From positions 1,380 to 38,732 of the forward strand of contig PLMK01000033.1 in the NCBI GenBank assembly GCA_003142475.1: DNA of 37,353 nt. The letters run 5' to 3'. Of the stretch, positions 8,346 through 18,001 are shown one piece after another (the stretch's first letter is position 1; every line of letters begins with the position of its first letter). The stretch is from Ignavibacteriota bacterium (GTDB taxonomy: Bacteria; Bacteroidota; Ignavibacteria; UBA10030). The notes beneath the pieces were generated by a model, which saw nothing but the letters and a program-made list of their open reading frames with translations, was not told the origin of the DNA and searched no databases. The position numbers and the translations under genes are program-made.

Positions 8346-9167
8346 ATGAATTGTATTACTTCAATATTCGCCACTTCAGGTTTGGTAATAGCAGGTTTGG
8401 TAATAGCAGGATTGCTAGCCTTTATTTTTAGAAGATACATATTACATAACATAAAGTGGTTATGGCTTTTATTGAAATGTATTGCATATATGTGTCTTGT
8501 TTTTTATATATATAATTTTTTCTGCCCATTTACATATTTAATAAGACCACACCAAATACTCAGTAAAAACCTATCCGATATAAAGGTTGATACGACAATA
8601 AGTGTCCTCAATATTCATGCAGCGGCTCATAATAAAATTCTCATAGATGTTCTGCAAGAGAGGTTGGCAATTGAATATAGTAATCTTAATTCTAATTTAA
8701 GTATTAAGATGCAGTTTCGCTTATTTTACACAGCTATATTAGCTGGCCTTTCATCTCTGTTTTTTCATAAAGATATCATGTGGAAAAGTTTCATCAGAAT
8801 AACCTTATTGTTTTTGATTATCATGATGTACCTTTTAGAAGTGCATTTTGATGACCTTTATAGGAGGCAAAAGGATTTTTCTATTATTATGTATAATTCG
8901 GCAGATTCTCTTATAAGCTTAAAACCTAATGATTCAACATGGTATGATTTTAAAAAATGGGATACGTCAGATGTAAAGGCAAATTGGGATTCAGTTAGCA
9001 CGAATGGTTCAATTTATAGGAAATTAAAAGAAGCCTTATCACCAGATGTGGAACAGATGGTGTATTATTTGATTCCTTGGAGTGTGTTATTTATCGTTCC
9101 GCCTTATTATCTAAATAAAAAAAAGGAATTCCAAAGAAAATATGGCTCACCTAAATATAAAAATTAG
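8346..9167 (+). CDS. Membrane protein of unknown function
   Basis: A 273-residue protein that I do not recognise. Hydrophobic segments lie at about residues 8-28, 36-60, 122-136, 146-162 and 238-253, suggesting four or five membrane spans. Between the second and third is a soluble stretch (about 65-115) and between the fourth and fifth a hydrophilic region rich in Asp, Ser and Trp (about 165-235). The gene is much richer in A/T than its neighbours, uses many ATA and TTA codons and stands alone behind a repeat-laden intergenic region, which suggests recent acquisition. A 15-bp tandem duplication (8379-8393, 8394-8408) doubles LVIAG in the first span. AAGGA lies about eleven bases before the ATG. 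Confidence 0.6.
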   Translation: MNCITSIFATSGLVIAGLVIAGLLAFIFRRYILHNIKWLWLLLKCIAYMCLVFYIYNFFCPFTYLIRPHQILSKNLSDIKVDTTISVLNIHAAAHNKILIDVLQERLAIEYSNLNSNLSIKMQFRLFYTAILAGLSSLFFHKDIMWKSFIRITLLFLIIMMYLLEVHFDDLYRRQKDFSIIMYNSADSLISLKPNDSTWYDFKKWDTSDVKANWDSVSTNGSIYRKLKEALSPDVEQMVYYLIPWSVLFIVPPYYLNKKKEFQRKYGSPKYKN

Positions 9168-9208
9168 TTTTCGCGCACATTTGCACATAAAAAGGATATC
9201 ATTCCAGC

Positions 9209-9721
9209 ATGATTGCAATTCCCTTTGATGTCAATGACGAGAAACTTCGCAAGAAATTTTTCAATCAATATTTCGCCGATTGCATTGCTTGCCTTGATGA
9301 AAATACTCAGCCTCTTTGGGGCAAAATGACTCCGCAACATATAATCGAACACCTCGTCTGGGCATTTGAATGCGCTACAGGTATTGTAACGGCTCCTTGT
9401 CGTACTCCGGAAAACCTACTTGAGCGGGCGAAAAGATTTCTCTATAGCAACAAGCCAACACCACATGAGTTCAAAAATCCCTTGCTCGGCGAGAACCCAC
9501 TCCCTTTGCGATTCCCTAGCTTCGCTGACGCGAAGGATGCTTTGCGCAAGGAGGTCGCTCGCTTTATCAATCATTTCCAAGAACAACCGAGTGCGATTCA
9601 TGTTCACCCCATATTTGGACCACTCGGTGCGGAGGAGTGGCAACGATCTCAATTCAAGCATTGCTATCACCATTTGCTGCAATTCGGACTTATTAACCAA
9701 GTAGAAACTGTTTCCTCTTGA
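9209..9721 (+). CDS. DUF1569-like protein of the DinB superfamily
   Basis: A 170-residue protein. It shows WGKMTPQHIIEHLVWAF near residue 37 and HPIFGPLGAEEWQRSQFKHC followed by YHHLLQFGLI near the end. This is the arrangement of DUF1569/DinB-like four-helix proteins, in which His residues (here in IIEHL and FKHCYHHL) can form a metal site. The biochemical role is unknown; some relatives occur as domains appended to metabolic enzymes. An AAGGAT lies about twelve bases before the ATG. It stands alone between the membrane protein and the helicase. Confidence 0.7.
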   Translation: MIAIPFDVNDEKLRKKFFNQYFADCIACLDENTQPLWGKMTPQHIIEHLVWAFECATGIVTAPCRTPENLLERAKRFLYSNKPTPHEFKNPLLGENPLPLRFPSFADAKDALRKEVARFINHFQEQPSAIHVHPIFGPLGAEEWQRSQFKHCYHHLLQFGLINQVETVSS

Positions 9722-9795
9722 ACAACAGTTTAATCAAATATAGTGCAAATGATACCTCATGCACACATAAATATTACTTATAAAATTTAGGACCA

Positions 9796-11175
9796 TTGAA
9801 AAAAACAAATAAATCTGTTCCCACTCTGCACAAGAAAGCGGCAGCTGAATCGCCTAAGACATCAAGGATGCAGAAGAAAGAACTGCTTTCTTCTTATGCT
9901 TCCGGTATTCCTTCCGACTTTGAGTTGACACAGGAATTCTCGGCTGCGTTTGAGCTAATGGAACATACCGGGAAGCACCTGTATATCACAGGCAACGCCG
10001 GGACGGGTAAGTCCACACTTCTTCATTACTTTAAAAAACAAACACGCAAGGAAGTCGTCATCCTCGCTCCTACAGGGATAGCTGCGGTAAACATCGGCGG
10101 AGCAACAATCCATTCCTTCTTTCGCTTCCCCACGCACTTCATTACGCTGGACAACATCAAAAAGATACGCGGCAAAGCAGACTTGTTCGCAGCCCTTGAG
10201 ACCCTCATTATCGACGAGGCATCCATGGTACGCGCCGATATGATGGACGCGATAGATGCATCACTCCGGTTAAATCGCAATCAGCCGTATGAACCGTTCG
10301 GAGGTGTTCAACTGATATTGATCGGGGACTTGTTCCAACTGCCACCGGTGATAGAACAGGACTTGGAAGAATATTTCGCAGATAATTATATGACTCCATA
10401 TTTTTTCAGCGCAAAGGTGTTCAGCGAAATACGTTTGCATAAGATAGAGCTGCAGCGCGTGTTTCGTCAAAGCGACCCGGACTTTATCAGACTTCTGAAT
10501 AAAGTGCGAAACAACGAACTTGAGCAGTCTGACTTAAAAATAATCAATCAACGATACCAGTCCTCATTAAAACTCAGTAGTCATGACCTCGCAATCACTC
10601 TTACCGCCACGAACGCTCGTGCCTCGGCGATCAACCTCCAACGGCTTTCTGAGCTGCCGACGGTGGAATATGTTTTCGACGCGGTCATCGACGGCGACTT
10701 TGATGATAAATCGCACCCTACCGACAAGAGACTCAGATTGAGAGAAGGCGCCCAGATCATGATGGTCAAGAATGATCCGAACAAACGATGGGTGAATGGA
10801 TCGCTGGGTGTTGTGCAGCAGCTTTCGCACGACACTATTAAGGTTTTATTCGGTACCGCAGTGCATACCATTGAACCGACTAGCTGGGAAAAATCGATTT
10901 ATGATTATGATCGTGTTCATCGCAGCCTTGAGTCCGTAGTTATAGGTTCATTCCGTCAATACCCAATAAAACTTGCATGGGCAATTACCATCCATAAAAG
11001 TCAGGGCAAAACATTCGACAACGTCATCATCGACCTGGGCTATGGAGCATTCGCACATGGACAATCGTACGTCGCACTCAGCCGTTGCACGTCTTACGAG
11101 GGCCTCCACCTCAAAGCTCCGTTGAAGTATTCTGACATCATTCTCGATCCGAGAATTCAGGAATTTCATACATAA
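9796..11175 (+). CDS. PIF1-like superfamily 1B DNA helicase
   Basis: A 459-residue ATP-dependent helicase of the PIF1/RecD type, likely moving 5' to 3' on single-stranded DNA. Motif I is GNAGTGKST (66-74), motif Ia has APTGIAAVNIGGATIHSFF (91-109), motif II is DEAS (140-143), motif III is GDLFQLPPV (177-185), and the C-terminal RecA half has IHKSQGKTFDNV (399-410) and SYVALSR (424-430). The TTG start has AGGA four to five bases upstream and is the first start after the preceding stop; an ATG at residue 25 is an alternative. The Lys/Ala-rich first 40 residues look disordered. Such genes are common in this phylum; roles in replication fork or G-quadruplex handling are known for the family, not shown here. 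Confidence 0.9.
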   Translation: MKKTNKSVPTLHKKAAAESPKTSRMQKKELLSSYASGIPSDFELTQEFSAAFELMEHTGKHLYITGNAGTGKSTLLHYFKKQTRKEVVILAPTGIAAVNIGGATIHSFFRFPTHFITLDNIKKIRGKADLFAALETLIIDEASMVRADMMDAIDASLRLNRNQPYEPFGGVQLILIGDLFQLPPVIEQDLEEYFADNYMTPYFFSAKVFSEIRLHKIELQRVFRQSDPDFIRLLNKVRNNELEQSDLKIINQRYQSSLKLSSHDLAITLTATNARASAINLQRLSELPTVEYVFDAVIDGDFDDKSHPTDKRLRLREGAQIMMVKNDPNKRWVNGSLGVVQQLSHDTIKVLFGTAVHTIEPTSWEKSIYDYDRVHRSLESVVIGSFRQYPIKLAWAITIHKSQGKTFDNVIIDLGYGAFAHGQSYVALSRCTSYEGLHLKAPLKYSDIILDPRIQEFHT

Positions 11176-11342
11176 CTATATTGCATCAGTAAGAATCATG
11201 ACGCTATTCTGTGTAAAAATGTCGGACGGAGTTAGAAATATTCCACTGCTAACTATATCAGATATTTTTCTGTGATGTTTTTTTTCCATACCTTACGTAA
11301 AGATTTATAGTTCAACTTCTGCTATAAAAAAGAGAATTGTTG

Positions 11343-12239
11343 ATGAATAAAGGAATGCGGTATGCTATTGGAGCATACGTCAGTTGGGGAGTTTTACCAA
11401 TTTATTGGAAGTGGCTTCATCACGTACCAGCACTGCAATTAATAAGTCACCGTATTCTCTGGTCATTTTTTGCATTGGCTGTTGTCATTCTGCTTACTCA
11501 ACGGTGGAAGGAATTCCGACAGGCTGTCTTCGCTCCGGGTGTTCTGCGATTGTACACTGCGGCGGCTCTACTCATCGGCATCAATTGGTTAACGTATGTC
11601 TGGGCGGTCAATGCCGGGCACATCGTTGAAACCAGTCTGGGATATTTCATCAATCCTCTTCTCAGTGTACTAATAGGGGTCATCTTCTTGCATGAACATC
11701 TGCGTCCAAGACAATGGGTTCCTCTGGGTCTCGCGGTTGCGGGAGTTCTGTTTCTGACATTCGCATATGGTTCTCTTCCCTGGATTGCTCTTACACTTGC
11801 CTTTTCTTTTGGCCTTTATGGACTTGTTAAAAAAATCGCTCCGCTTGGTTCGCTTTACGGTTTGACATTGGAGACTGGCATTCTATTGATTCCAGCGTTC
11901 TGTTATCTTCTATATTCCGACAAAATAGGATCCGGTGCGTTTCTCCATACGGGAACTTCTTCGGACTTTCTTATGATCGGCGCCGGATTAGTTACAACCA
12001 TTCCTCTTCTCATGTTCGCTTCAGCAACACAGCGCATCTCACTTTCACTTGTGGGTATCTTGCAATACATCTCCCCGACACTGCAGTTTCTTATCGGTGT
12101 CATCATCTATAAAGAACCATTCACACACATTCAATTCATCGGCTACAGCATTATCTGGGTAGCACTGATCCTCTTTGCAGCAGAAGGGTATCTTACCTAT
12201 CGTGCAAAACCTATTACAGCAGTTGAAGGTAGTATGTAA
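11343..12239 (+). CDS. rarD: RarD-type EamA transporter
   Basis: A 298-residue DMT-superfamily membrane protein with about ten spans in two EamA repeats. The start matches RarD: GMRYAIGAYVSWGVLPIYWK, then QLISHRILWS, and further on NWLTYVWAVNAGHIVETSLG and YFINPLLSVLIGV, both strongly conserved in RarD. Two TTG codons precede the ATG at 11343; the ATG is preferred because AGAGAA lies six bases before it. Homologues are annotated as chloramphenicol-sensitive protein; the substrate is unknown, and metabolite export is the usual guess. The M28 peptidase gene follows after 112 bases in the same direction. Confidence 0.92.
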   Translation: MNKGMRYAIGAYVSWGVLPIYWKWLHHVPALQLISHRILWSFFALAVVILLTQRWKEFRQAVFAPGVLRLYTAAALLIGINWLTYVWAVNAGHIVETSLGYFINPLLSVLIGVIFLHEHLRPRQWVPLGLAVAGVLFLTFAYGSLPWIALTLAFSFGLYGLVKKIAPLGSLYGLTLETGILLIPAFCYLLYSDKIGSGAFLHTGTSSDFLMIGAGLVTTIPLLMFASATQRISLSLVGILQYISPTLQFLIGVIIYKEPFTHIQFIGYSIIWVALILFAAEGYLTYRAKPITAVEGSM

Positions 12240-12351
12240 GACTTATTGTGAAAGTGAATCCCAAATAGCCCGTTACCTGCTTCCTGTTCACCTTGCATTT
12301 CATACCCATTTTAGCGTATCTTTTTCTATCAACTTTTATTCAGGAGCCATT

Positions 12352-13914
12352 ATGCGTCGGTTGTTTTTACTTCTGCCATTATTCTCAGTAATAGTCTATG
12401 CTCAATCCATCGATCCAAAATCCAAAATCGGCTACGAATCTATCAATGCCACTGATCTTAAATCTCATCTTACCGTTATAGCCTCGGACAGTTTAGAAGG
12501 ACGAGAGACTTCATACCCCGGTCAAAAGAAAGCAGCAAATTATATCTCAGATATTTTTAAGAAACTGAATCTCAAAGCTATTGGCGATAATGGAACATAC
12601 TTCCAGCATTTTGATGTCGAGGTCTCACGCGTCGATCCAGAAACGAAGATAATAACCGATGTTAATGGAGTGAAAAAGAATTTCATCTGGGGAACAGACT
12701 TTATTTCTGAAGGGGCGAAAGATACTGCAGTAAGTGGATCCGCAGTATTTGTAGGATTCACAGACACAGAATTGGATTCCACTGCAAAAGCGAAACTTGC
12801 CGGACGTGTTGTGTTCGTCTTTATTGGCAAGAAAAATTTCGCCAACGATACATCCAAGGCAACAACAATGCGACGGTTGTTCGCGATTCGCCGCGATGCA
12901 GGGGCGGCGGCGACATTGATGATTCCGGATATCGAAGGACCGGCAACATTTGAAAAAGCACAGGAGATGATGAGCAGTTTTGGTTCGGATAAAGGAACGA
13001 TGCGGATGAAAGATAGTTCATCTCAATTACGGCAGCAATTTATCCGGTTTCTTGTATCACCAGAAGTGGCGGAAGTAGTTTTAAAACTATCGGGCAAATC
13101 GCTGAAACAACTTAAAAACGAGGCACTCCAAGGCGAACAATTCGCTCCGACGTTCATTGACAATGCAACCGTTACCATAGTCTCGAAATCCATTCATGAG
13201 ATAAAGCAAATTGAAAATGTTCTTGGCTTTCTGCCGGGAAACGATCCGGATCTCAAATCGCAAGTCGTAGTATTTACAGCACATTACGATCACCTTGGAA
13301 TAAGTCGTAATGGTGTTCTCTATCCCGGCGCAGATGACGATGGTTCCGGGACTGTTACTATTCTGGAACTTGCGAAAGCATTTGCAACAAATCCAATTAG
13401 ACCAAAACGTAGTCTCCTTTTTATGACTGTTGTTGGTGAAGAAAAGGGGTTGTTTGGCTCTAAGTATTATACAAACAATCCAATCATTCCATTAGATAAA
13501 ACGACGGCAGACTTGAATCTAGATATGATTGGCAGAATCGATACGACACACGAAGCAAATAAAGACACTAATTATATTTATGTTATTGGTTCCAATAAAA
13601 TCAGTCTTGAACTCGATAGTTTGCTTCAAATAGCAAACAATGAATCAGAACATCTCACACTTGATTATACATTCAATGGAGAACATGATCCGGAACAGTT
13701 CTATTACAGAAGTGATCATTACAACTTCGCAAAAAACGGTGTACCAATCGTATTTCTTTTCGATGGCATCCACCGCGATTATCATAAACCAACTGATACC
13801 GTAGATAAAATTCTCTTCGGAAGAATGGCAAAGATAGGACGATTGATTTACGACCTCGGATGGCGGCTTGCAAATCTGGATCTTCCATTAACGAAGATAC
13901 CCGCGCAGCAATAG
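12352..13914 (+). CDS. Secreted M28 family zinc aminopeptidase
   Basis: A 520-residue exported peptidase. Residues 1-17 are a signal peptide (MRRLFLLLPL, cleavage after VYA). A PA-like insert lies at about 110-280. The catalytic domain has the di-zinc ligand set in order: His311 (HYDH), Asp328 (GADDDGSG), Glu363/Glu364 (GEEKGLFGS), Asp391 (LNLDMIGR) and His478 (DYHKPTDT). The frame is open 59 codons further upstream into rarD, but AGGAG lies six bases before the ATG at 12352 and the signal peptide starts there, so this start is preferred. M28 enzymes remove N-terminal amino acids from peptides; here it probably acts in the periplasm or outside the cell. The biotin ligase gene starts 12 bases after the stop. 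Confidence 0.93.
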   Translation: MRRLFLLLPLFSVIVYAQSIDPKSKIGYESINATDLKSHLTVIASDSLEGRETSYPGQKKAANYISDIFKKLNLKAIGDNGTYFQHFDVEVSRVDPETKIITDVNGVKKNFIWGTDFISEGAKDTAVSGSAVFVGFTDTELDSTAKAKLAGRVVFVFIGKKNFANDTSKATTMRRLFAIRRDAGAAATLMIPDIEGPATFEKAQEMMSSFGSDKGTMRMKDSSSQLRQQFIRFLVSPEVAEVVLKLSGKSLKQLKNEALQGEQFAPTFIDNATVTIVSKSIHEIKQIENVLGFLPGNDPDLKSQVVVFTAHYDHLGISRNGVLYPGADDDGSGTVTILELAKAFATNPIRPKRSLLFMTVVGEEKGLFGSKYYTNNPIIPLDKTTADLNLDMIGRIDTTHEANKDTNYIYVIGSNKISLELDSLLQIANNESEHLTLDYTFNGEHDPEQFYYRSDHYNFAKNGVPIVFLFDGIHRDYHKPTDTVDKILFGRMAKIGRLIYDLGWRLANLDLPLTKIPAQQ

Positions 13915-13926
13915 GATCCCGTACTA

Positions 13927-14736
13927 ATGTACTCAGAAGAAGAACTCCAACGCAGTTTGACTACACAAATATTTGGGCGCAAGTTATTCGTTTATGATTC
14001 TATCGATTCAACTAATAGTCATGCAAAAATTCTTGCAAACAAAGGTGCCGAGGAAGGAACCGTTGTCATAGCTGATCATCAGACGGATGGCCGCGGACGA
14101 TTTGGAAGAACATGGCAAGCAGAATCTGGGAATAATTTATTGTTCACAATAATAATCCGGCCGACATTCAGCATAGACAAGATTGGATTACTTCCCTTCT
14201 TTGCCGCCGCTGGTATTGCACTTGCCGTTGAAACAGTTACCGGTATGCAATGCGAATGCAAATGGCCAAATGATATTCTGTTAAATGATAAAAAATGCTG
14301 CGGCATACTTATGGAGAGTACCTTTCAGCAAAATAAACTCGATTATGTTATTATCGGCATTGGGTTAAATGTGAACCAAAAAAACTTTTTGGGTGACCTT
14401 GAAGGCAAAGCAACATCGCTCAGCAGTGAATGCAGCACAGAGTTTGATAAAAGAAATGTGTTCTGCCAAATTATGTCATCGTTAGAATCGCTTTACACAT
14501 ATGTGAGGAAAGGAGATTTCAAATCCGTGCTGATGGAATGGAAAGCACGTGCGGCGATATTTGGTAAACGGATAATGCTTACTCAAGCGGGTAATATCAT
14601 AGACGGTGTTGCTATCGCTCTTGCTGATGACGGAGGATTAATTGTAGAGACAAGGACAGGTCAGCATGTGTTTCATGCCGGCAACGTGACTATTGCTAAG
14701 CAACAAATAAATGATACTCTAAGGAAGAAGAATTAA
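13927..14736 (+). CDS. birA: Biotin--[acetyl-CoA-carboxylase] ligase
   Basis: A 269-residue monofunctional biotin protein ligase. It makes biotinyl-AMP and attaches biotin to the carrier lysine of biotin-dependent carboxylases in the cytoplasm. The N-terminal DNA-binding domain of E. coli BirA is absent, so it should not act as a repressor. The biotinyl-AMP loop DGRGRFGRTW is at 54-63, the biotin-site KWPNDI at 112-117, and the small C-terminal SH3-like domain ends with FHAGNVTI. The early DSIDSTNSHAK stretch is also typical. It starts 12 bases after the peptidase stop and ends one base before coaX, so the two cofactor genes form an operon. Confidence 0.95.
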   Translation: MYSEEELQRSLTTQIFGRKLFVYDSIDSTNSHAKILANKGAEEGTVVIADHQTDGRGRFGRTWQAESGNNLLFTIIIRPTFSIDKIGLLPFFAAAGIALAVETVTGMQCECKWPNDILLNDKKCCGILMESTFQQNKLDYVIIGIGLNVNQKNFLGDLEGKATSLSSECSTEFDKRNVFCQIMSSLESLYTYVRKGDFKSVLMEWKARAAIFGKRIMLTQAGNIIDGVAIALADDGGLIVETRTGQHVFHAGNVTIAKQQINDTLRKKN

Positions 14737-14737
14737 C

Positions 14738-15535
14738 ATGTTCATAGCAATTGATATTGGCAACACCCATACTGTGATTGGGATATACAAGAAAGATAAG
14801 CTCCTCATTGGCTGCAGATTGACAAGCACGCTGCAACGAACAGTTGATGAACTTTTCGAACACGTTCATTCATTACTTATTGAAATTGGTATAAACACAA
14901 AGAAGATCGAAGGTATCGGCATTTCATCTGTTGTTCCGAAGCTCACCATTGTCTATGCTGCAATGGCAAAAAAGTATTTCCGTCAAGAACCGATGATCGT
15001 AAGCACTGAATTGAATCTCGGAATCAATATTCTTTACGACAACCCAAAGTCCCTCGGCGCCGACAGAATCTGCAATGCAATTGCTGGTTACTCTAAATAT
15101 GGCGGACCGCTTATCATTATTGATTTTGGAACAGCTACAACATACGATGTCATTGCATCAAACGGTGACTATCTCGGTGGTGTTATTGCTCCGGGAATAG
15201 AAACATCAGCAATTTCTTTACATAAGCGGACCGCAAAGCTGCCGCGATTAGCCGTGGAAAAACTGCATCTTCCTGCAACTGTTATCGGCACGAATACTAT
15301 TAGCAGTATGCAAGCTGGAATTCTCTGGGGCGCAATAGATGAGATGACGGGAATGGTGAACCGAATTCAAAAAGAAACACATAAACATCGGTCGAAGAAG
15401 GCAACGGTGATAGCAACAGGAGGATTTTCAACATTCGTTGCGGAACAAACGCGGATTATTCAGCACGTAGAACCAACGCTTGTACTGGACGGTGTTCGGT
15501 TAATATATGATCGTGTAAAAAGTAAAAGAAAATAA
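14738..15535 (+). CDS. coaX: Type III pantothenate kinase
   Basis: A 265-residue CoaX enzyme that phosphorylates pantothenate in the first step of CoA synthesis. The ASKHA phosphate motif DIGNTHT is at 6-12, the pantothenate-site SLGADR at 105-110, the second motif IDFGTATTYD at 128-137, and GGVIAPGIETS at 147-157. It begins one base after the birA stop, so translation is probably coupled. AAGGAAG inside the birA end, about twelve bases before the ATG, can serve as ribosome site. The pair birA-coaX is frequent in bacteria. It ends one base from the convergent response regulator gene, with no visible terminator between them. Confidence 0.96.
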   Translation: MFIAIDIGNTHTVIGIYKKDKLLIGCRLTSTLQRTVDELFEHVHSLLIEIGINTKKIEGIGISSVVPKLTIVYAAMAKKYFRQEPMIVSTELNLGINILYDNPKSLGADRICNAIAGYSKYGGPLIIIDFGTATTYDVIASNGDYLGGVIAPGIETSAISLHKRTAKLPRLAVEKLHLPATVIGTNTISSMQAGILWGAIDEMTGMVNRIQKETHKHRSKKATVIATGGFSTFVAEQTRIIQHVEPTLVLDGVRLIYDRVKSKRK

Positions 15536-15536
15536 A

Positions 15537-16283
15537 TCAGACGGAGATTGTCTTCTCTTCTATCTCTCGCTTCAATCGGTCAAGCTCTTGAGCTTCGGCA
15601 TGATGAGCGTACAGCATTCTGTACAATCCTAATAATCCTCGAATTGAAGTCTCCAGTAATATGGCCGAACGTTGAATCTGTCTTAGCAGTTCAAAAACTT
15701 GCTCATTCTGTGGCGATGGCAGCTGTTTGCAGAGTTCTTCACCGCGGCCTTCAATATCTCCGTTTATGTTCGCGAGAGCAGAGTTTATTGTTGGTGTAAG
15801 TGCATTGAGTACATCGCGCACTTTTTCCGTAGCAAGATTATTTAATCCAATTTCCCGAGCTCGTTCTTCTTCCATCAATTTCGTAATACGAAATTGATGC
15901 CGCTCATGTGTTGCATCAATCACAACTTTAAGGTGCTGAAGGTCAAGCTGTTCTTTCCGTACATAATCATATGCGCCTAATTTCATCGCTTCAACAGCAA
16001 CGACATCTGAACCAGCCGCTGTTAACATGACCACGGGTGTTTCCATGTCATGTTCATTGATCCATTTCAGCAAATCAATGCCGTTCATTTCAGGCATGAA
16101 GTAATCTGTAAGAACCATATCAAAATGATTACTGCCTCCCGTGGCAATTAATTCACTTGCTTCACGGCCATTGCACGCAATTGTTACCTTGTATTTATAT
16201 TCATCTTGAAGTTGATTAGCAACAATGTTGGCAAAAAATTCATCATCATCGACAAGAAGAATATTTAGTGTCTGTTGTTCCAT
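15537..16283 (-). CDS. Response regulator with a helical C-terminal domain
   Basis: A 248-residue protein. The receiver domain fills residues 1-125: acidic pocket Asp12-Asp14, phospho-acceptor Asp60 (VLTDYFMPEMNGIDLL), Thr88 and Lys110. The remaining half is predicted to be all-helical (from ATHERHQFRITKLMEEERAR on) and has no helix-turn-helix, GGDEF or kinase motif. It vaguely resembles a histidine-kinase dimerisation helix pair but lacks the phospho-acceptor histidine motif. A signalling or scaffold role by protein contact is therefore likelier than DNA binding. No kinase gene adjoins it. It converges tail to tail with coaX, and 143 bases separate its start from nuoN. Confidence 0.85.
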   Translation of the reverse strand: MEQQTLNILLVDDDEFFANIVANQLQDEYKYKVTIACNGREASELIATGGSNHFDMVLTDYFMPEMNGIDLLKWINEHDMETPVVMLTAAGSDVVAVEAMKLGAYDYVRKEQLDLQHLKVVIDATHERHQFRITKLMEEERAREIGLNNLATEKVRDVLNALTPTINSALANINGDIEGRGEELCKQLPSPQNEQVFELLRQIQRSAILLETSIRGLLGLYRMLYAHHAEAQELDRLKREIEEKTISV

Positions 16284-16409
16284 TGATTCACTTATATTTA
16301 AAATTCATAAATCGCCGTTGTATTTTTATAATAAATTCTGTTTAATCTAAGGATTTCTCAACTGACAAACAAATACCGCGATCACAAAACACTGGTAAAG
16401 AGTGCTATT

Positions 16410-16447
16410 CAGATGTTTGTGCAGGTTTAATGCAAACCAAACATCTG
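16410..16447 (-). terminator. Hairpin over the nuoN stop codon
   Basis: CAGATGTTTG (16410-16419) and CAAACATCTG (16438-16447) are perfect inverse copies, and an inner GGTTT/AAACC pair can stack on them. The nuoN stop codon lies in the loop region. No oligo-U follows; it may protect the 3' end of the nuo transcript or be a weak terminator. Confidence 0.5.
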
Positions 16448-17926
16448 CACCGATGCATTTGCTAAATCCACGATTGGTGCAAAATATAGCCCAAATATAA
16501 GCGTCGGGATAGCAAGTACTAGTAGAATCAATGCTTCTATCCGAAGAATATGAAGATTTTCCAAATTATCTTTTGCATCTCGGAGAAACATATAACGAAG
16601 TACTCGTGCATAGTAGTAAAGCGAGATTACACTATTTACAGCGCCAACAACTGCAAGCCAAATCCATCTTGCATCCAGAACCGCGGAAAAAAGATAAAAT
16701 TTCCCAATAAAACCTGCAGTCGGTGGCAATCCGGTAAGCGATACAAGGAAGATAGCCATTGCCACACTAATAATCGGAGATCGATAACCAAGTCCTCTGA
16801 AAGCGCTAATGTCTTCACTTCCCGTTTTGTTCGCAACGAGCATTACCACATAGAATGCACCGAGATTCATAAATAAATACATGACGAAATAAATGAGGAC
16901 AGCAGCAACACCTTTATCACTGAGAAGAACTACACCCATCAGCATATATCCGGCATGTGCAATGCTTGAATAAGCGAGCAGACGTTTAAGATTATCCTGC
17001 CAGACAGCAACGAGATTACCAAGCGTCATTGTGAGTACTGAAAGAATGACGAGTAACTTGTTCCATTCGAAATGATAGAGCGATATCCATACACCGGAAG
17101 GAAGCGCAAGAATTGTTGTATCGATGAAGATGACTTTGAAGAATCGCATCATCATTGCAAAACCCGCCGCCTTTGATGCGACGGAAAGAAAAGCTGTGAT
17201 CGTAATCGGAGCGCCTTCGTACACATCTGGAGTCCAGAAATGAAACGGTACAGCGGAGATCTTATAACCGAAACCGACAACAATAAAAATCGTTGCAATA
17301 AGCAGCGCATAATAATTTGGAGCGCTCAAAGTCAACGCGCGATTGATACCAGAATAATTCATTGCGCCGGACAGGCCGAAGAGAATCGAGACACCGTATA
17401 ACATAACGCCCGATGAGACCGCGCCATAAATGATGTACTTCAATGAAGCTTCGCTCGAATCCGATGCTTCCTTGGTATATCCGGCAAGAATGTAGGATGA
17501 GTAACTTGTCAATTCCATTGCCAAGACCATCATCAGCAAATTTGTTGCACCTGCCATCAAGAACATTCCAAGTGTCATGGTTATGAGCAACGCGTAATAT
17601 TCCGCCATGCGCTTCACGGTTGTCTGCACTTCTACCGAGTAAGCCGAGAACAGAATAATTATTAACGCGCAGATTGCCGTAAGAGATTTAAAGAACACTG
17701 CAAATGGATCAACTGCTATCATACCAGAGAAGATTTCTTCCGAAGTTCCCGACTGATTGATTACAAATAACAATGCTGTCATCACACCAATGAATGCAAC
17801 CCATCCAACAACTTTGGAATTATTTCGGAAAATCAGTCCCGCCAATATTGCGATGCAAAACGTAGCCGTTAATACCATCTCCGGCAGGAAGTGTATAAGA
17901 TTTTGTATTATCTGTTGGACGAACAT
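16427..17926 (-). CDS. nuoN: NADH-quinone oxidoreductase subunit N
   Basis: A 499-residue antiporter-like subunit of complex I, about 14 membrane spans, one of three proton-pumping modules. Recognised by MVLAMELTSYSSYILAGY near residue 140, KISAVPFHFWTPDVYEGAP near 230, and NLKRLLAYSSIAHAGYMLMG near 315, the last carrying the channel lysine. It is the last gene of the operon, 75 bases after nuoM, and its stop codon lies in a hairpin. Confidence 0.97.
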   Translation of the reverse strand: MFVQQIIQNLIHFLPEMVLTATFCIAILAGLIFRNNSKVVGWVAFIGVMTALLFVINQSGTSEEIFSGMIAVDPFAVFFKSLTAICALIIILFSAYSVEVQTTVKRMAEYYALLITMTLGMFLMAGATNLLMMVLAMELTSYSSYILAGYTKEASDSSEASLKYIIYGAVSSGVMLYGVSILFGLSGAMNYSGINRALTLSAPNYYALLIATIFIVVGFGYKISAVPFHFWTPDVYEGAPITITAFLSVASKAAGFAMMMRFFKVIFIDTTILALPSGVWISLYHFEWNKLLVILSVLTMTLGNLVAVWQDNLKRLLAYSSIAHAGYMLMGVVLLSDKGVAAVLIYFVMYLFMNLGAFYVVMLVANKTGSEDISAFRGLGYRSPIISVAMAIFLVSLTGLPPTAGFIGKFYLFSAVLDARWIWLAVVGAVNSVISLYYYARVLRYMFLRDAKDNLENLHILRIEALILLVLAIPTLIFGLYFAPIVDLANASVQMFGLH

Positions 17927-18001
17927 ATTATTTTTTCTTTAATTATCTGCACTAGAGGTGAATCCGCCTTTAGTAAAAATTCCAATTTTGCGATTCACTA
18001 T

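Noticed and set aside
12175-12351. Longer 579-residue start of the M28 peptidase
   Set aside because: It would overlap rarD by 65 bases and bury the signal peptide. AGGAG and the signal peptide both mark the ATG at 12352.
17951-17974. ACTAGAGG/CCTTTAGT hairpin between nuoM and nuoN
   Set aside because: A short stem with a G-T pair and no U-tract; no regulatory claim can be supported.
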